Origin: Promerops cafer
Lineage: Eukaryota; Chordata; Aves; Passeriformes; Nectariniidae
NCBI GenBank assembly: GCA_013398275.1
Contig: VZSE01013367.1
Coordinates: 560,200 to 624,199 of the forward strand
Reading direction: 5' to 3'
Length of the DNA: 64,000 nucleotides
Shown one piece after another: positions 9,331-21,800 of this stretch. A model generated the notes under the pieces. That model made no database searches. It saw only the letters and a list, made by a program, of their open reading frames with translations, and was not told where the DNA came from. The position numbers and the translations under genes are program-made. Within the stretch, counting starts at the first letter, position 1; each line of letters starts with the position of its first letter.

Positions 9331-12160
9331 TGCTACACATAGCCAGTCGCCCTCAAGGGAGTGGCCCACCAGGGCCCTTCTGCCTGGGAAGAGGCAAAAT
9401 GCGCTGTACCTAAGGTCTGGAGATGCACCACAATTGAAAGACCGAGTGTTTTGCTCTGCTTCATCGTCTGGTTTTGTTTCAGCTCTGTTGTAGTGCTGAG
9501 TGTGAACTCTGATGGGAGGTTCTCCACATGCTGCAGGAGATTTGTAAGCCTGTTCTCCAGTGTGTACCTGCTACAATGGTTTTGTCCTCATCTGTTAAGA
9601 GCCACACTATGTCTCGCCGTAGACAGGACTACTGGGTGTGTTTTCTCACCACCCTGTGGTATTAATCCACGTTGAAAGCTCTAACATAAAAGTATTCTGT
9701 AATTCAAGTACCAAGTACAAGAAATGTGTACAAATTACCGGGTCAGCTGCTGAGGAACCCTCTGAAGGGCATCTCAAATTACTTGCATTTAGTGCTCCAA
9801 ACAATAGGTTCAGCATCAGTGTGGGGAAATACATGCTGGTTGCCATGGAATTTGATGTGCCCTGAGAACAGGGTATAGCATTTACAGAGCTGGGTACAGG
9901 ATGTCAGAGAGAAATTCCCCTTCTTCTGTAGTGCTCTGTAGGCTGTTGCTCACATGAGATCATTTCTGAAGGCAAAATACTTGAACACAGTTTTTTGTTG
10001 AACTCAACATTGGCCAAAATGCTGAAAGGTTGATTTTTTTCCTTTAGGAAAAATAGGCTAAATGTGTATCCCTGATTCTGCCTTCCAAACAAATCACCAG
10101 CATCACTCCATACAGCCTACATTAACTTCTGTAATACTTAAACATATAAGTCACTGAATAATGATTTCTTTTGAATGGAGATCTTAAGCACTGCATATTC
10201 ACCACCTCTGTAAGGTTTCTATTGTTTTTATTGCCTTTGCCTTTTACTTGGTGAGCAATTGATGGTTGGTTGAAATTGACTCCTTATGTGTAAAGAGGCA
10301 GCAAAGCCTGTGACAGGAATCACTCTACAGCCCCTGAATGGACACATTTTGCAAGAACAGTTCGTAACCTCCCATGTCCTCAGTCCCTTGTGTCCCAGTG
10401 GTCCTCAGTCCCTCTAGAGACACGGGACTGGCAGTGTGCCAGTCGTGCAATGGCACAGGCCTATTGGAGGACATCATCTGCATTTTGCTTGAGGGGCAGG
10501 TATACTTCCAGTAACAGCACTGCGGAAAGGACAGGGTGCAAAGACTTTAAATGCTTCTCTTAGAGCTGTATTGCCTCCCCTGGCTGAAATTAGGCACAGC
10601 TGGCCATAGAGGCAAGGATGATTGTTTTGATTCTGAGCTCCAGCACTAATTCAGGGCCGGTAGTTCATATTGCCTTCTGTACCTCATCTTTTCTACCTGT
10701 TAGAGGGAAATGCTAATAACCCTGACTTGCAGACAGAGATTTTGTAAAGATTAGTTTGCATTTTTTGGCACATTAACAACTATTCTTTCTTAAAAGTAAA
10801 AATAGTCATAGTAGAAGTGAAATACAATTCTTGTATGTTTCATGTCTTAAAATATATTCTCAAATCTTAGTTGGAGGAAGTGTAGCTGATAAATATCAGC
10901 AGACCTCAAAATAAGGTTATCAAGGGATTTGTGTTTCAGTTTGTATTTGATAATTATTAGGCAGCATCCCTCCCTTCTGACCATCACTCAAATAATTGGT
11001 CTGTAGCAGGGGACCTGTATTTTAAGGTAGTGCCATGGCACTAAGCTTTGCATAGCTGAAAAATGATAGAGCAGAGCCATGCCAAGTGAGCCAGTCCCTG
11101 CAGCAGGAACTGGACACAACTGAGGTGACAGCAGAGGACAGAGACTTCACTTCCCTTTCTGCACAGCTTGTGCTTCCATGCCATGGGGGCTGTTGCAGTG
11201 CAAGGTGTGTATTGCACATTAAACACTGCCTTTCTTTTCTGTCAGCACACTGGCTAGGATGATGAGGGACCAGAAGGCCTGCGATTTCTGTTTAATAACA
11301 ACATAAATTGTTCTTTTACCTGTGCTCTGTAGAGGAAGATTGTGCAAGTGCTCTGTGTGTACCACACCTGAGAATGGTTTAAATGAGTGAAACTTTGTTA
11401 AGACAGAGTTAAGTTTTGCTGTTAGTGAAAAAAATAAATAACATTGATAAAGGATTGAAATAAAGGCAGAGCTTATTGGAATAAATAAGTTATTTTTTAA
11501 GATATAGAATATTTGAAAAAGTATGCAAGTGGTATACAGACCACTTGAGAAATAAATTCTTTGCTCTGAGGTGGGAGTTTTTTCTCCATTAAAGACAATC
11601 CAAAATTAGTTTCTGCGAACATGGAATACATGGATAGTGAGTGATAGTGTTCCCTTTGTTTTATAATGTCTTCTGGATTTTTATTAATACTTAATTCTTT
11701 TTACTTCTAACAATCATTTGTTCTTATGGTATCATTTTGGTTTTGGGTTTTGTTTTTTTTATTCTTCAAATACAGTGTCTTTGTGATCTTGCATAAGACC
11801 AATTAAAACACTTAGCAGAGATTTCTTCTTCTCAACGGCAGTTTTAGGCCACTGTTTAGTTACATTTTCTTAGTGTGAGCTGGAACATTACAATGATCTT
11901 AAGGAGTTTTTTCCGAGCTACATGATTCTGTGTAACACTGAATGTTGCTTAGAGCATGAGTAGGGCTTGTGCTGTCTTTATCCAACTTGGCTTAACCTTT
12001 TGTGATCTAAGGTTCTCTGTGGCATTAACTTCCTTTTTTCTGTAACTGTTTCAGACTGGGCTCCCTTTTTTGTATTCCTGAAAGAGCTCTGTGAAAAGCC
12101 TTGTGTGACCAATTAGCATATTTCTGAATTTATTTCCCAGAGTAGTTAGCTTTGAGGCTA
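9331..12160. other. Non-coding upstream of VASH1
   Basis: No coding exon is recognised. The only item I can name is a MIR-like scrap at 10665-10770. The sequence directly beyond the CpG island could hold a divergent non-coding transcript, but nothing in the bases proves one. Confidence 0.6.
10665..10770 (-). repeat. MIR-like SINE relic
   Basis: The order of words (TGTACCTCATCTTTTCTACC, GAGGGAAATGCTAATAA, TTGTAAAGATTAGTTTGCAT) follows the reverse complement of the MIR core and 3' part. It is heavily diverged; the call rests on pattern memory only. Confidence 0.45.
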
Positions 12161-12230
12161 TTTCCTTCCCCTTCCTTCCCCTTCCTTCCCCTTCCTTCCC
12201 CTTCCTTCCCCTTCCTTTTTTTTTTAACTT
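12161..12230. repeat. (CTTCCTTCCC)n decamer repeat with poly-T end
   Basis: At least five tandem decamers CTTCCTTCCC run from 12171 to about 12218, followed by nine or more T. It is a pure pyrimidine tract on the plus strand and could form triplex-type structures. Confidence 0.95.
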
Positions 12231-12765
12231 TTCAGTTGAAGATAGAAAGTTGAAACTCATTGTCTAAATGGTGTTTATTTGTGTGGTTTTCCCCCTGTGT
12301 TTAGTTTTCTCCAACTTACAATCCTTCCTTTAGCCTATTCATACAAATGTCTTTATGTGCAGTGAAATTCTCTGCTGTGCAGAAGCCCCTGCTGAGATCA
12401 CGGTGCTGCAGTAGACCTTTGCCCCGAGCAGGAATTCTACCTTTGCCCCTAAATTTGTTCTTGCCTTGGCTCTAATCAGGACTCACCTTTGCAGATAACA
12501 GCAAAGCTTTTGTTATTTGATTACAGCACATGTAATGTTTAGTCTGTCTGGGAGATCAATTGGCATAGCAGTGTCAGAATAGCCCTGTTTTGTGAGCAGC
12601 TAAGAGTGACTTCAACAGAGACTGATATAATGACTCCACACATTTTTCTCTTGAGGTGCAGTCATTCTGATTTCTTTTCATGCATAGATCCCACCTAAGA
12701 GAGAGGAGACTTAGATCAAATCAAGCTTTAAAATGTCAGCAAATATTTATGAGACTTTTGTATTT

Positions 12766-13064
12766 ATCATAGAATCATGGAATGGTTTGGGTTGGAAGGG
12801 ACCTTAAAGATCATTTAGTTCAACTCCCCTGTCATGGACAGGGACACCTTCCACTAGATCAGGCTGTTCCCATCCAGCCTGGTCTTGAACACTTCCAGGG
12901 ATGGGGCATCCATGACTTCTCTGGGCAATCTGTTTCAGTACCTCACCACTCTCCCAGTAAAGAATTTTTTCCTAGTATCTCATCTAAACCTATCCTCTAT
13001 CAGTTTGAAACCATTCCCCTTATCCTGTCACTAAACGCACTTGTCAAAACTCCTCTCCAGCTCT
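12766..13064 (-). mobile_element. CR1 LINE 3' end
   Basis: It begins with ATCATAGAATCATGGAATGG, the reverse complement of the CR1 3' terminal octamer repeat. It continues through TTGGAAGGGACCTTAAAGAT and the typical 3' UTR sequence to about 13064. It is 5'-truncated, as most avian CR1 copies are, and has no coding capacity. Confidence 0.93.
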
Positions 13065-15289
13065 GAGTACTGAAAGTGGGTCTGCAGGAAAGACCACAGA
13101 CTGATATGATTTCACATCAAACTTCACTGAAAGGAATATGGCTATAAATATAACAGGTATAAAGCACTGTACTTAGCTGGGAAGGAAAAGGGCTTTTTTC
13201 CTGAAGGGAATGTGGAACACAAATTGCAAAAAAACTGTACCTGTTTTAAAGTTCATTAACTTCTCTAGTGAGCTTTTGGATAAAGGTAGAATTTTATCAT
13301 AAAATTCTTAATTTCCTTTCTGTCCATCTGATATTATTTTCTAGAGATGGAGAGGAAACAGGCTCCTATCCCATAAAACCTTTTTCCTTTTCTACACTGG
13401 TACAGAACAGGCACTTCTGAAAGATTTAACTGGAAACAGAATAATGAATACACCAACAGACAGGGTATTTAGTTTTTATTTTTGAAAGAACTGCTTTCAA
13501 ATCACAACAATGCTTTGTGTGAAATAGAAATCTAAATGTAACATTCCTTACCTCCAAACAAGTGTGCTGAGCTTGGTCTAGCATGTGAGCCTTTCTTACA
13601 GGGGTTACAGTAAGCATTCAGTTGTACATGCAAAAGACACCACTCCTGTGCTAGCCAGGTCAGGAACTTTTGTGGAGCCTTGGTTTAATTCCCCGTGCCA
13701 AGTCTCGTGCATGCTCTTTGAGCTTCTGTCTTCTCATGAACGCTGCAGATTGTCAGTATGTTCTGGAATTGGTGCCTCTCCCTTTTCTCAGAAAATCCTC
13801 CTTGAATGTGAGTAACCTGTCTCAGCAGAAATGTATTTTTCTTCAAGAAATGTCAATAAAGTGGCACTTTCCAAGAGCAAAGGTATTTTCTTAAGACATT
13901 TTTTATAGTTTTCCAAGTCAAATTGATCCTATCAGTTTTCTCTTCACAGCTTGGTCCTTAGTGTCTCCAGTTCTAACTTTATCATTTAGCAATAATAGAT
14001 TTTTAAATTTCTCCCCCCACCGATGCCTAAGATAGAATTATTGCAGGAAAGCAACTTTCAAGTGCTGCATGGGTTTTAGAGTTCTGCATGCATTCCCTCC
14101 TCTCTGGTACTCAATTCTGTCTGCACTTCCCTAGTTTTCTTGCTTGTATGCCTACAGCATCTTTGTGAAACATAGAAGGGCTACTCTTCCCACTCTTCAA
14201 ATGGAGAAAAGAGATAAACAACAAGCAAGTGTTTTTATTGTTGGTGAAAAGACACCTGGGCAGGCTGTGTGATCACTGATCTCATGAGCCAGGCAACCAC
14301 CTCCATGCAATGATACCTTAATGTACCAGTACTGACTAGTTCATACAGGTTCAGCAGTGCTGTGCCATGTGTGTTTCCTGGCTTGGGAACCTGCAGCTTG
14401 GATCATTCTGCATTGCTCTCTGCTGTGAACTGTAAACATGTCCTGAATTACTTGTCCCATGGTCCTGCAGGAAGACAGTGGCAGACCAGGGACATAATGT
14501 GAGTTTTCTCCTAAGCAGCAAGCCAACCTTCTTTATTTTGGTTTCTAGGCTACATAAATTGTAAGTAAATAAAAATTCTGTGCCTGTGGAAAGACTTCAA
14601 TATTTTTTTGAAAGTAGGTTAATTCCTATAGCAAGGTGTGTTTAGGGGACTGGAGAGGACTGATCACGAAAGGATTAGCTATGCTAAAGAAATAGTTTAT
14701 TTTCAGTGTTGGAAATGCTTTATTGATGTTAGACTAGAAATGCATAGATCAGTAGGACTATACTGATCTGCTCTGTTATGTCATAGACTGAAAAGAATAT
14801 AGGAATTTGTTAATATTCTAATACATTGAGGAATGTATTAGAAGAGTATGAATAAAAAGTTTCATAAAAAAGGAGTATATCACTATTAACAAATGGTGCA
14901 TTGTTTTCATTAGTGTTAATCTCTTGGTTCTCATTTTCCCCTCCTTCCCTTTCCCTGTTACTGTTTCACAGTCTTATCACATGTTCCCTGGTTTGCCAAA
15001 ACCTGCTAATCTAGTGATTATACTTTCACATTCAGTTTCGCATTACTGTTTTTTTGGCATCATATGAAATGTCCTTGATGCCACACAGTGATGTCTGTTT
15101 ATACAGGGGAGAGAATTTATCATTGCAGGTTTTGCAGGTAGGGTTGGGGTTTCATGAAAGTTAAGGTATAGGACAAAGTGGTGAATTCATTTTTTAGACT
15201 GGCTGTAAACTGAAAAGGTACCTTTTCCAAGGGAATATCTTATAAGGTATGTGGAGAGGGACAGTAGGTAGTTGGCTTCATTGGGATGG
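13065..15289. other. Non-coding, no recognised elements
   Basis: AT-rich intergenic sequence. Short ORFs here show no recognisable protein pattern. No repeat could be named. Confidence 0.6.
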
Positions 15290-15946
15290 GGTGGGGTGCC
15301 CAACTTAAATGTATCTATGCAATTGCATGCAGTGTGGGGAATAAAGGAGAGGAATTAGAGGTGTATAGGTGCCTGCAGGGCTATGATCTTATTGGAATCA
15401 CAGAGATATGGTATATACCTATATATAGTGACTTTGTCCCTCTGGTCTGCTCTGGTGAGATGGTGAGACCCCCCCCTGGCATGCTGCATCCAGTTCTGGG
15501 GCCCCAATATAAGAAGGGCCCTGAAGATGATCAGAGGGCTGTAACACCTCTTCTATGACAGCAGGCAGAGAGAGCTGGGGCTGTTCAGCCTGTAGGAGGG
15601 AAGGCTCTGGGGAGAACTCCTAGCAGCCTTCCAGTACCTAAAGAAAGACTGTAAGAGAGCTTGAAGAGGGATTTTGACATGGGCATGGAGTTACAGGACA
15701 AGGAGGAATGGCTTCAAACTGAAAGAAGGTAGGTTTAGATACTAGGAAGAAATTCTTTACTATGAGAGTGGTGAGGCACTGGAGCAGAGTAGCTGTGGCT
15801 GCCCCATTCACAAAAGTGTTCAAGGAAGGCCAGGTTGGAAGGAGCTCTGAGCAGCCTGTTCTAGTTCTCCTGCCCATGGCAGGAGGCTGGAACTGGATCA
15901 TCTCTAATGTCCCTTCCAGCTCAAAACATTTTAAGATTCTATGATT
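15290..15946 (+). mobile_element. CR1 LINE, internally deleted (endonuclease start joined to 3' end)
   Basis: Positions 15292-15412 translate to AQLKCIYAIACSVGNKGEEL and QGYDLIGITEIW, the start of the CR1 ORF2 APE-type endonuclease domain. From about 15440 the sequence jumps to the CR1 ORF2 end and 3' UTR (TCTGGTCTGCTCTGGTGAGA, then CCTTCCAGCTCAAAACATTT), ending in the terminal ATTCTATGATT. The middle of ORF2, including the reverse transcriptase, is missing. The element is inactive. Confidence 0.9.
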
Positions 15947-18289
15947 AGGAATATACTGCAGGGATCAAGGCTCACACTTTGGGAATATAGTGGACTTTGC
16001 AGAGGCTTAAGAGGTGATTCTTTCCATTCAAGTTGCTCACTTTGTTGCTGTTTGAATTGGAAATTAATTGAACAGGTACTAAGTCTGTGCCTGTAACTAC
16101 GGAGTTGATCTTTTTACCCTCTCCAGCTGAAAGTGGTGCTGAATCTGTCTCGGCTTCAAAACCTCTTGACCTACCCGTATTTGAAAGCCACTTCAGGCTT
16201 ACAAAGAGGCTGTGTTTGGGAAAACTTTGTGCCCTATGCGACATGTTCTTTCTCCGTAGTGATTCTTTAGGGTTTTTTTCTGTTCTTGTTTTATTTCCCT
16301 CGGGAGTAAATTACTGCGGTGGTGGGCATGAGCCAGAAATGGGTTGAGTGACATCTAGTGGTTAGGAATCAGAATGTGTAGGATCAAGTGTTTTTCCTGC
16401 AGGACAATGAAAAGTAAAGCAATTCCTAAAAATGGACTGGGATTAACTTAGAATCTAGAAAACCTGAAATTTAGAGAACATTTCCAATAAATGCAACTTC
16501 TCCTGTCAGCCTCTGTAAGCAGTAACTTTTCTGAATGATGTCTGGTGCCAAGCAATGAATTTGATGTCTGGTGCCAGGGCCCAATTACTTTCAACCCATT
16601 CTAGTGTCTTCTCATGTCTCTTTCCCATTTCATTGCCTGTTTGGTTTTAGGAATATTTTTACATGCCTCTCCCTTTGCCGCAACCAGAATGACTTTAGGA
16701 TCATACAGTGTTCTGATTATTAAATTTTTTTTAGGCCATTGGAGAGAGGTGATCTCATTAATAGCTCAGTTGTGAGAAACTGATCTTGCTAAAGATCTAC
16801 TGTTTTGTACTGCTGAGAACCCAATTGTCTTATTTGTTACTCCCAGTGTTAGAAGAGTTGGGACTGTCCACTGTTCACTTCCACTGGGAAGGATTCTAGT
16901 CCAGTTCTCTGCTATCTCAGACAACCTTGTCAAATCGATTCTGTCTAAGGGTACAGAGTGGATTATACCTGTATGATGCCTGGTGGAGGAAATGGATGGC
17001 TTTAATAGGTTATTTCCTCTTGTAATTTCCAATGATTTATTTTCTAGGCAGCTGGACCAGTGTAACTGATCTTGTTATCAAATAAATACTTATGAACAAA
17101 TTCCAGCTGGCCAGTTGCTGTTGAAATGGGAGCTAGATAAAATCTCTATCACTGTAGGGCAGTGCTTGTCTTCGTGTGTTATACAACACTATGCTTTCTG
17201 GCTATATTTGGAATGCTGAGAAATGAGCTAGTGTATGGTCACATTTTTTTAGATTTCAATGATGAAAATGTGGTGCCTTCCTACTTGCCTTGCAAGCTTC
17301 AGAGAAAATGGAAACAGATTTTTCCTCAGACTTGAGAAAGGAGTGGGCTCCACTAAAATTAGATCCATCTTTCTTATGGCTTCCTGGGAAGTCACAAGCA
17401 TATTCAGAAATCTGCCCACCCATCCACTATAGTATGAAGCTGGGTAAGTTGTTTGGTCAAGTTTAGACTAGTGACCCTTGCATGTGTTATGGAAAATTCT
17501 GGGAAAAGAGGTGGCATTTAATATGTAGGAGGAGCAGTAGCTATTGTAAATCCGTCTGGTCTCATGACTCTTTGATTGGGCTTTGCATACACCCAGATAA
17601 CTCTGGCCAGCTCAATTTCCTTTCAGTACTCCAGGGGTGTAGAAATGGAGAAAGGAAGATGAAGGGACATGTGGCACATGTGCTGTGTGTGTTAGTAACA
17701 TATCCATCACAGCTGTGGGATCTGAAAGGAAAAGGAAGGAAGCAGGTGAAATCTGTTGTGTGCAGAGGAAGCCAGCATGTGTTTGAGTGCTAGCAAATGA
17801 CAGATTTTTTTCTTTAAAAGTCTCTGCTCTCATATTGTGAGAGTGGAACAGGCATGCCATTATTAGATACCACCATTATGAAGCTGTAAATTGAATTTAC
17901 TTGTTTGGTTGCAAGTTTTGGGGGGAAACTCGTACTGTAACAGGGACAAAGCCTGGTGCCATCACTGAGTTCCTCTGGAGTAGGAGGATTATGGACAGGA
18001 GCTAAGGAAAAACAGCAAGGGAAATTTTGCAAAACTTCAGTAGTTATAGCTACCAGGATATAACAGAAACAATTGTGAATTTAACTTCAATGCTCTGCGG
18101 GGCAGAAGCAGTTCTTCAATATGTATGCCTATTGCATTATAACTTCCACACAGGTTTTTAAAGTACATGTGGTCTGACAGTGATTACAGGGGAAGCCACA
18201 CCAGCTGCCTCTCCTGCAGTGAGTCCAGGCTCTTAGGCCTACAGTGGAAACGACTTTCTCCAGCCATGGCTTCATGCATAAAAGTGTAA
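15947..18289. other. Non-coding intergenic
   Basis: No exon or element recognised. The 15-base word TGATGTCTGGTGCCA occurs twice, at 16536-16550 and 16562-16576. Confidence 0.6.
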
Positions 18290-18845
18290 GAAATACCTTA
18301 TTTTGTCAAACCTAAGGTCCACCTACACTGGTATCTTTGCCTTGTACAGTAACAGCAGGCAATACTACATGGAGCTAGGATATGATCCTGGCCATTCATT
18401 TGTGCATTCCCCTCATTCTTCCTCAGCATCCAGGTCACTGGATTAAAATCTCTGGGAGGCACACCTGTGGCCATTTCCTTACTCATTTTGGAATGGCTGT
18501 CCATAAAAAATTTCTCTTTTTGTAGCACGCTTTTTTTTGTCTAGCCTGCTGATATTGCTGGTCTCATAGTCCCACATCACCAAAATTTCACTACAGCTGT
18601 GTTTGCAAAAAAATATATTTTTTTGTTTGTTTCAAACCTGTCTTACATGCAGTTTGAGTGAGTCCCCATACTTGTAGTATTACAAGGTTTGGTGACTAAC
18701 AATCTGCTCTCGCTTTCTCAACTACCTTCATGATTTTGCAGTTCTCAGTTGTATCCCCCTCAGCCTGCGTGTCTTCAAATTAAGGAGAGAAATCTCTCCT
18801 CATAATGCAGCTGCTCCATCCCCTAAATTCCTGCTGTACAATTTA
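18290..18845 (-). mobile_element. Old CR1/L3-like LINE 3' region
   Basis: Read on the plus strand, the words CAAACCTAAGGTCCACCTAC, GGCTGTCCATAAAAAATTTC, TGTATCCCCCTCAGCC and AATCTCTCCTCATAATGCAG follow in order the reverse complement of the 3' part of ancient amniote CR1/L3-type LINEs. It is much more diverged than the bird CR1 copies nearby, with no coding capacity. Confidence 0.75.
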
Positions 18846-21800
18846 TGTGCTCGCATGAAACACGAGCGCTTAAATGCGGATACAATTCAGTCTCCCGGTA
18901 GCTACATATCCCAGCTGTCTGTCACAAGGCAGAGCTGGCTGCCCAGTTAGAACAGCCACAGTGGTCACAGCATAACTCTTTTCTGAGCACCTTCTATCTG
19001 ACCTTTTTCAAAGCTGTAGCAAGCAAATTCCAAGAACACTTGTGGGATGAATGGCAGCAGCTTTCTCTGCTTGTAGGTGGAGACTGGCCAATTCACAGCC
19101 ATCCCTATGGATGTTTGGCTTTTTCTTGGCCTGAAACCAGCTGTTACAAAGGGCCAGATCCTCACTGGCTGCTTGTGGAGTTTCTGGTCATTTGGGTTAC
19201 AGTGCTGGCCAGACACCCATTTGTACTTATTGTGGTGATTCCTGCTGGTCTCAGTGCTGAACAAGTAAAGTAACTTCTACTTCTTGCTAATTAGTAGCCT
19301 TGCTGTATGTGACAGGATACACACAGTGAGAATGTGGTCAGCTGCAGGGCAGATATGTGTAGCAGCCAAACTTGGAGGCACTTGCACTGATTTTTTCCCA
19401 GAACATTGATGCCCTCTATCCTGAGAAGTGGATCTTTAGAGGAAGTTGGTACTGCAGGTAGCATCTATCATTTCACTGGTCCCTGGAAAGGGTAGAAGTT
19501 ACCTTCCAGTGGTATGGTTATGATAAAACTGGTTCTTACATATTATCATTCTTGACTTATGGCAGTTTATTTTATATTAAGATGTCTTGGTTTGTTGAAA
19601 ATAACCAAAACATGTTTTAATCAATCATTTGTAATAAATTGATGAGTTATTTCCTTCATGGATGACTGAGTTGCTCTTCTTGGGAACCCATGCTGAGCAA
19701 AGATCCTTTTCTCAGTTTTAGATCCTGTAACTGATTTGACTGAATAGCAAAGGGAAGGTTGGAATGGTAAATTTTATTATATTAGTAGGAATCAAAGGGG
19801 GCAAAAGGAAAGATAGCTAAGACTAACACTTGGTCTAACTATGACTAGTCTGGTAGGCAGAAGACTGCAAATGGAAATTTGCTGTATTTTTTCTCTTTTA
19901 GAAAAGTAAAGATTTAAAGAATGGAATGAGAACAAGTATTGCTGTTAGATATTAATACAAATCACTGAATGTGTCCACCTGCTCTCATCTTATTGCTGGT
20001 TTTGCCATATTCACGTGTGAACAGTGTGAGCTGTAATGTCTTGCATTGCAGTGACCCTAATTGTGTAAGGCACGGGACACATCTTTGTGAGGTTCTATAA
20101 ACACAGTGCTGTGAAACCTGCAGCACCTTTTTATTGGAGGTTCTATAAACACAGTGCTGTGAAACTAGATGCATTCTGAATTGGAGAGTCTTCCTGTTTC
20201 TTAATATGAATAATACACCCCAGGGACAATCTCCCATGTCTCTAGCTGCTACATTCTCCCTGCCAAGAATGTAACCTTGTTCAGCCTTTGCACCAAATGA
20301 TGTCCTGGAAGCTCTGTAGGTCATATTAAGAAATGACTACATACCAGAATAAACTCTCACAGGAAACTAGCGAAGAATAAGCACATATACAGTTGGTTTA
20401 CCCCTGATCTCATGTCTTTTGTTCTCAAAACACCTTCTGTATCTTAGGATATAAAACTGTCACTATCAACTGTAGACTCAGCATAGTTATTATAATGAAT
20501 GATAATTTCCCTTCTCACAAATCCTCACTATTTCACAGTAGCAATTATCTATCTCTTTTCCTGAACAGAGAAAGACCAGCTGCTTTTTCTCTTGGATGCT
20601 TTACCAATGCCTATCAAAGTCAATGCAGAGTTCTTGTACTCAGCTGTACTCAAAGAGGATTTTTGATTTTGCAGGGTTGGGTTTTTTTTTTTCAGTTCTC
20701 ATGTTTCATCTAATAAGAACTACTATGTTGGTGTACAAACTCATCTTAGAATAATTTGCAGCTACAGCAATGCTAATGTTGTAAGGAATAAAAGTGACTG
20801 AACTGCTTCTGTGATGAAGGGCAGTTGCTCCCTCTGCTGTGTAATTCTCCTGCCAGAAGCTCTGCACTTGCAGTAGTCATTCAACTTTGCTTTTCCTGGG
20901 ACACAGTTATATTGCTGGGTGTTGGTACCTTGTGCATAGTAGAAATTTTGAGAAGCCCTCAATCCCTGGACTTTCAATACCATAACACTAATTTTTTAGT
21001 CACAACAGTTAAAAAATAATCACATTTTTATATTGATAAATATCAGCTTAACATAAAAAACTAAACAATAAAGTAGCTGTAAAATATTTTGAGTTCTGCA
21101 AGGTATCACATTTATGAACCTTTTAAATACAGCATTTCTAGGATTTTGGTTGTATGAAGTAATACTACACGAAGAAATTTTTGATTTACATGAAAATGGA
21201 AAAATCCAGTAGTTTCAGCAGATTTTCATGTGCAGAAAATACACTGCTCCTTGAGAACCTTCCATATAGCACAGACAGTGTTAATAAAATCCCTCACTTT
21301 TATTTATGTAGCACAGACAGAGCTAATAGGCTAATAATTCCTTAGTGGTGGTGGGTTTTGAGTTTGGGTATTTTTAGCTTTTAGCACTTTTATTTTGTTA
21401 ACTTTTTTCTGGGGAAGCTTGGTTTTTAAGGAACAGACAAACATCTCAATACTGTTAATGTGATTCCTGTGGTAGACAAGACCAGAACAGGAACAACATT
21501 TCCTGGAATGTCATGAAGCAACCACCTGATCTCTTGAAGACTGTTTTCCAGGCAGATGCCCAAGGAAGAACACTCTCAACTCTTGCAAGTTCCTTGCGCT
21601 GGTACTTGTGAGCTGCCTTGTCACAGGGGAGTGCAGCTTCAGAATGCTGGGGTTCCAGGTATGCTTCAGATGCATCCAACATACAGACAGCCACAGAAGT
21701 CTGAGGCAGAAACTTGTTCTCACTACAGCAAAGCCCGCCAGTGTGTCCTGAGCAATCATGTACCATTAGATGGCTCTCAAACTACAAAGAACACTTACAA
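18846..21800. other. Non-coding intergenic with a short tandem duplication
   Basis: No exon recognised. It contains the duplication at 20089-20165. The rest is ordinary AT-rich sequence. Confidence 0.6.
20089..20165. repeat. 29-base direct repeat, 48-base period
   Basis: The stretch starting GAGGTTCTATAAACACAGTG and ending CTGTGAAAC is identical at 20089-20117 and 20137-20165. Confidence 0.95.

Noticed and set aside
12051..12260. Lys/Gly/Glu-rich minus-strand frame
   Set aside because: It is the translation of the CTTCCTTCCC simple repeat.
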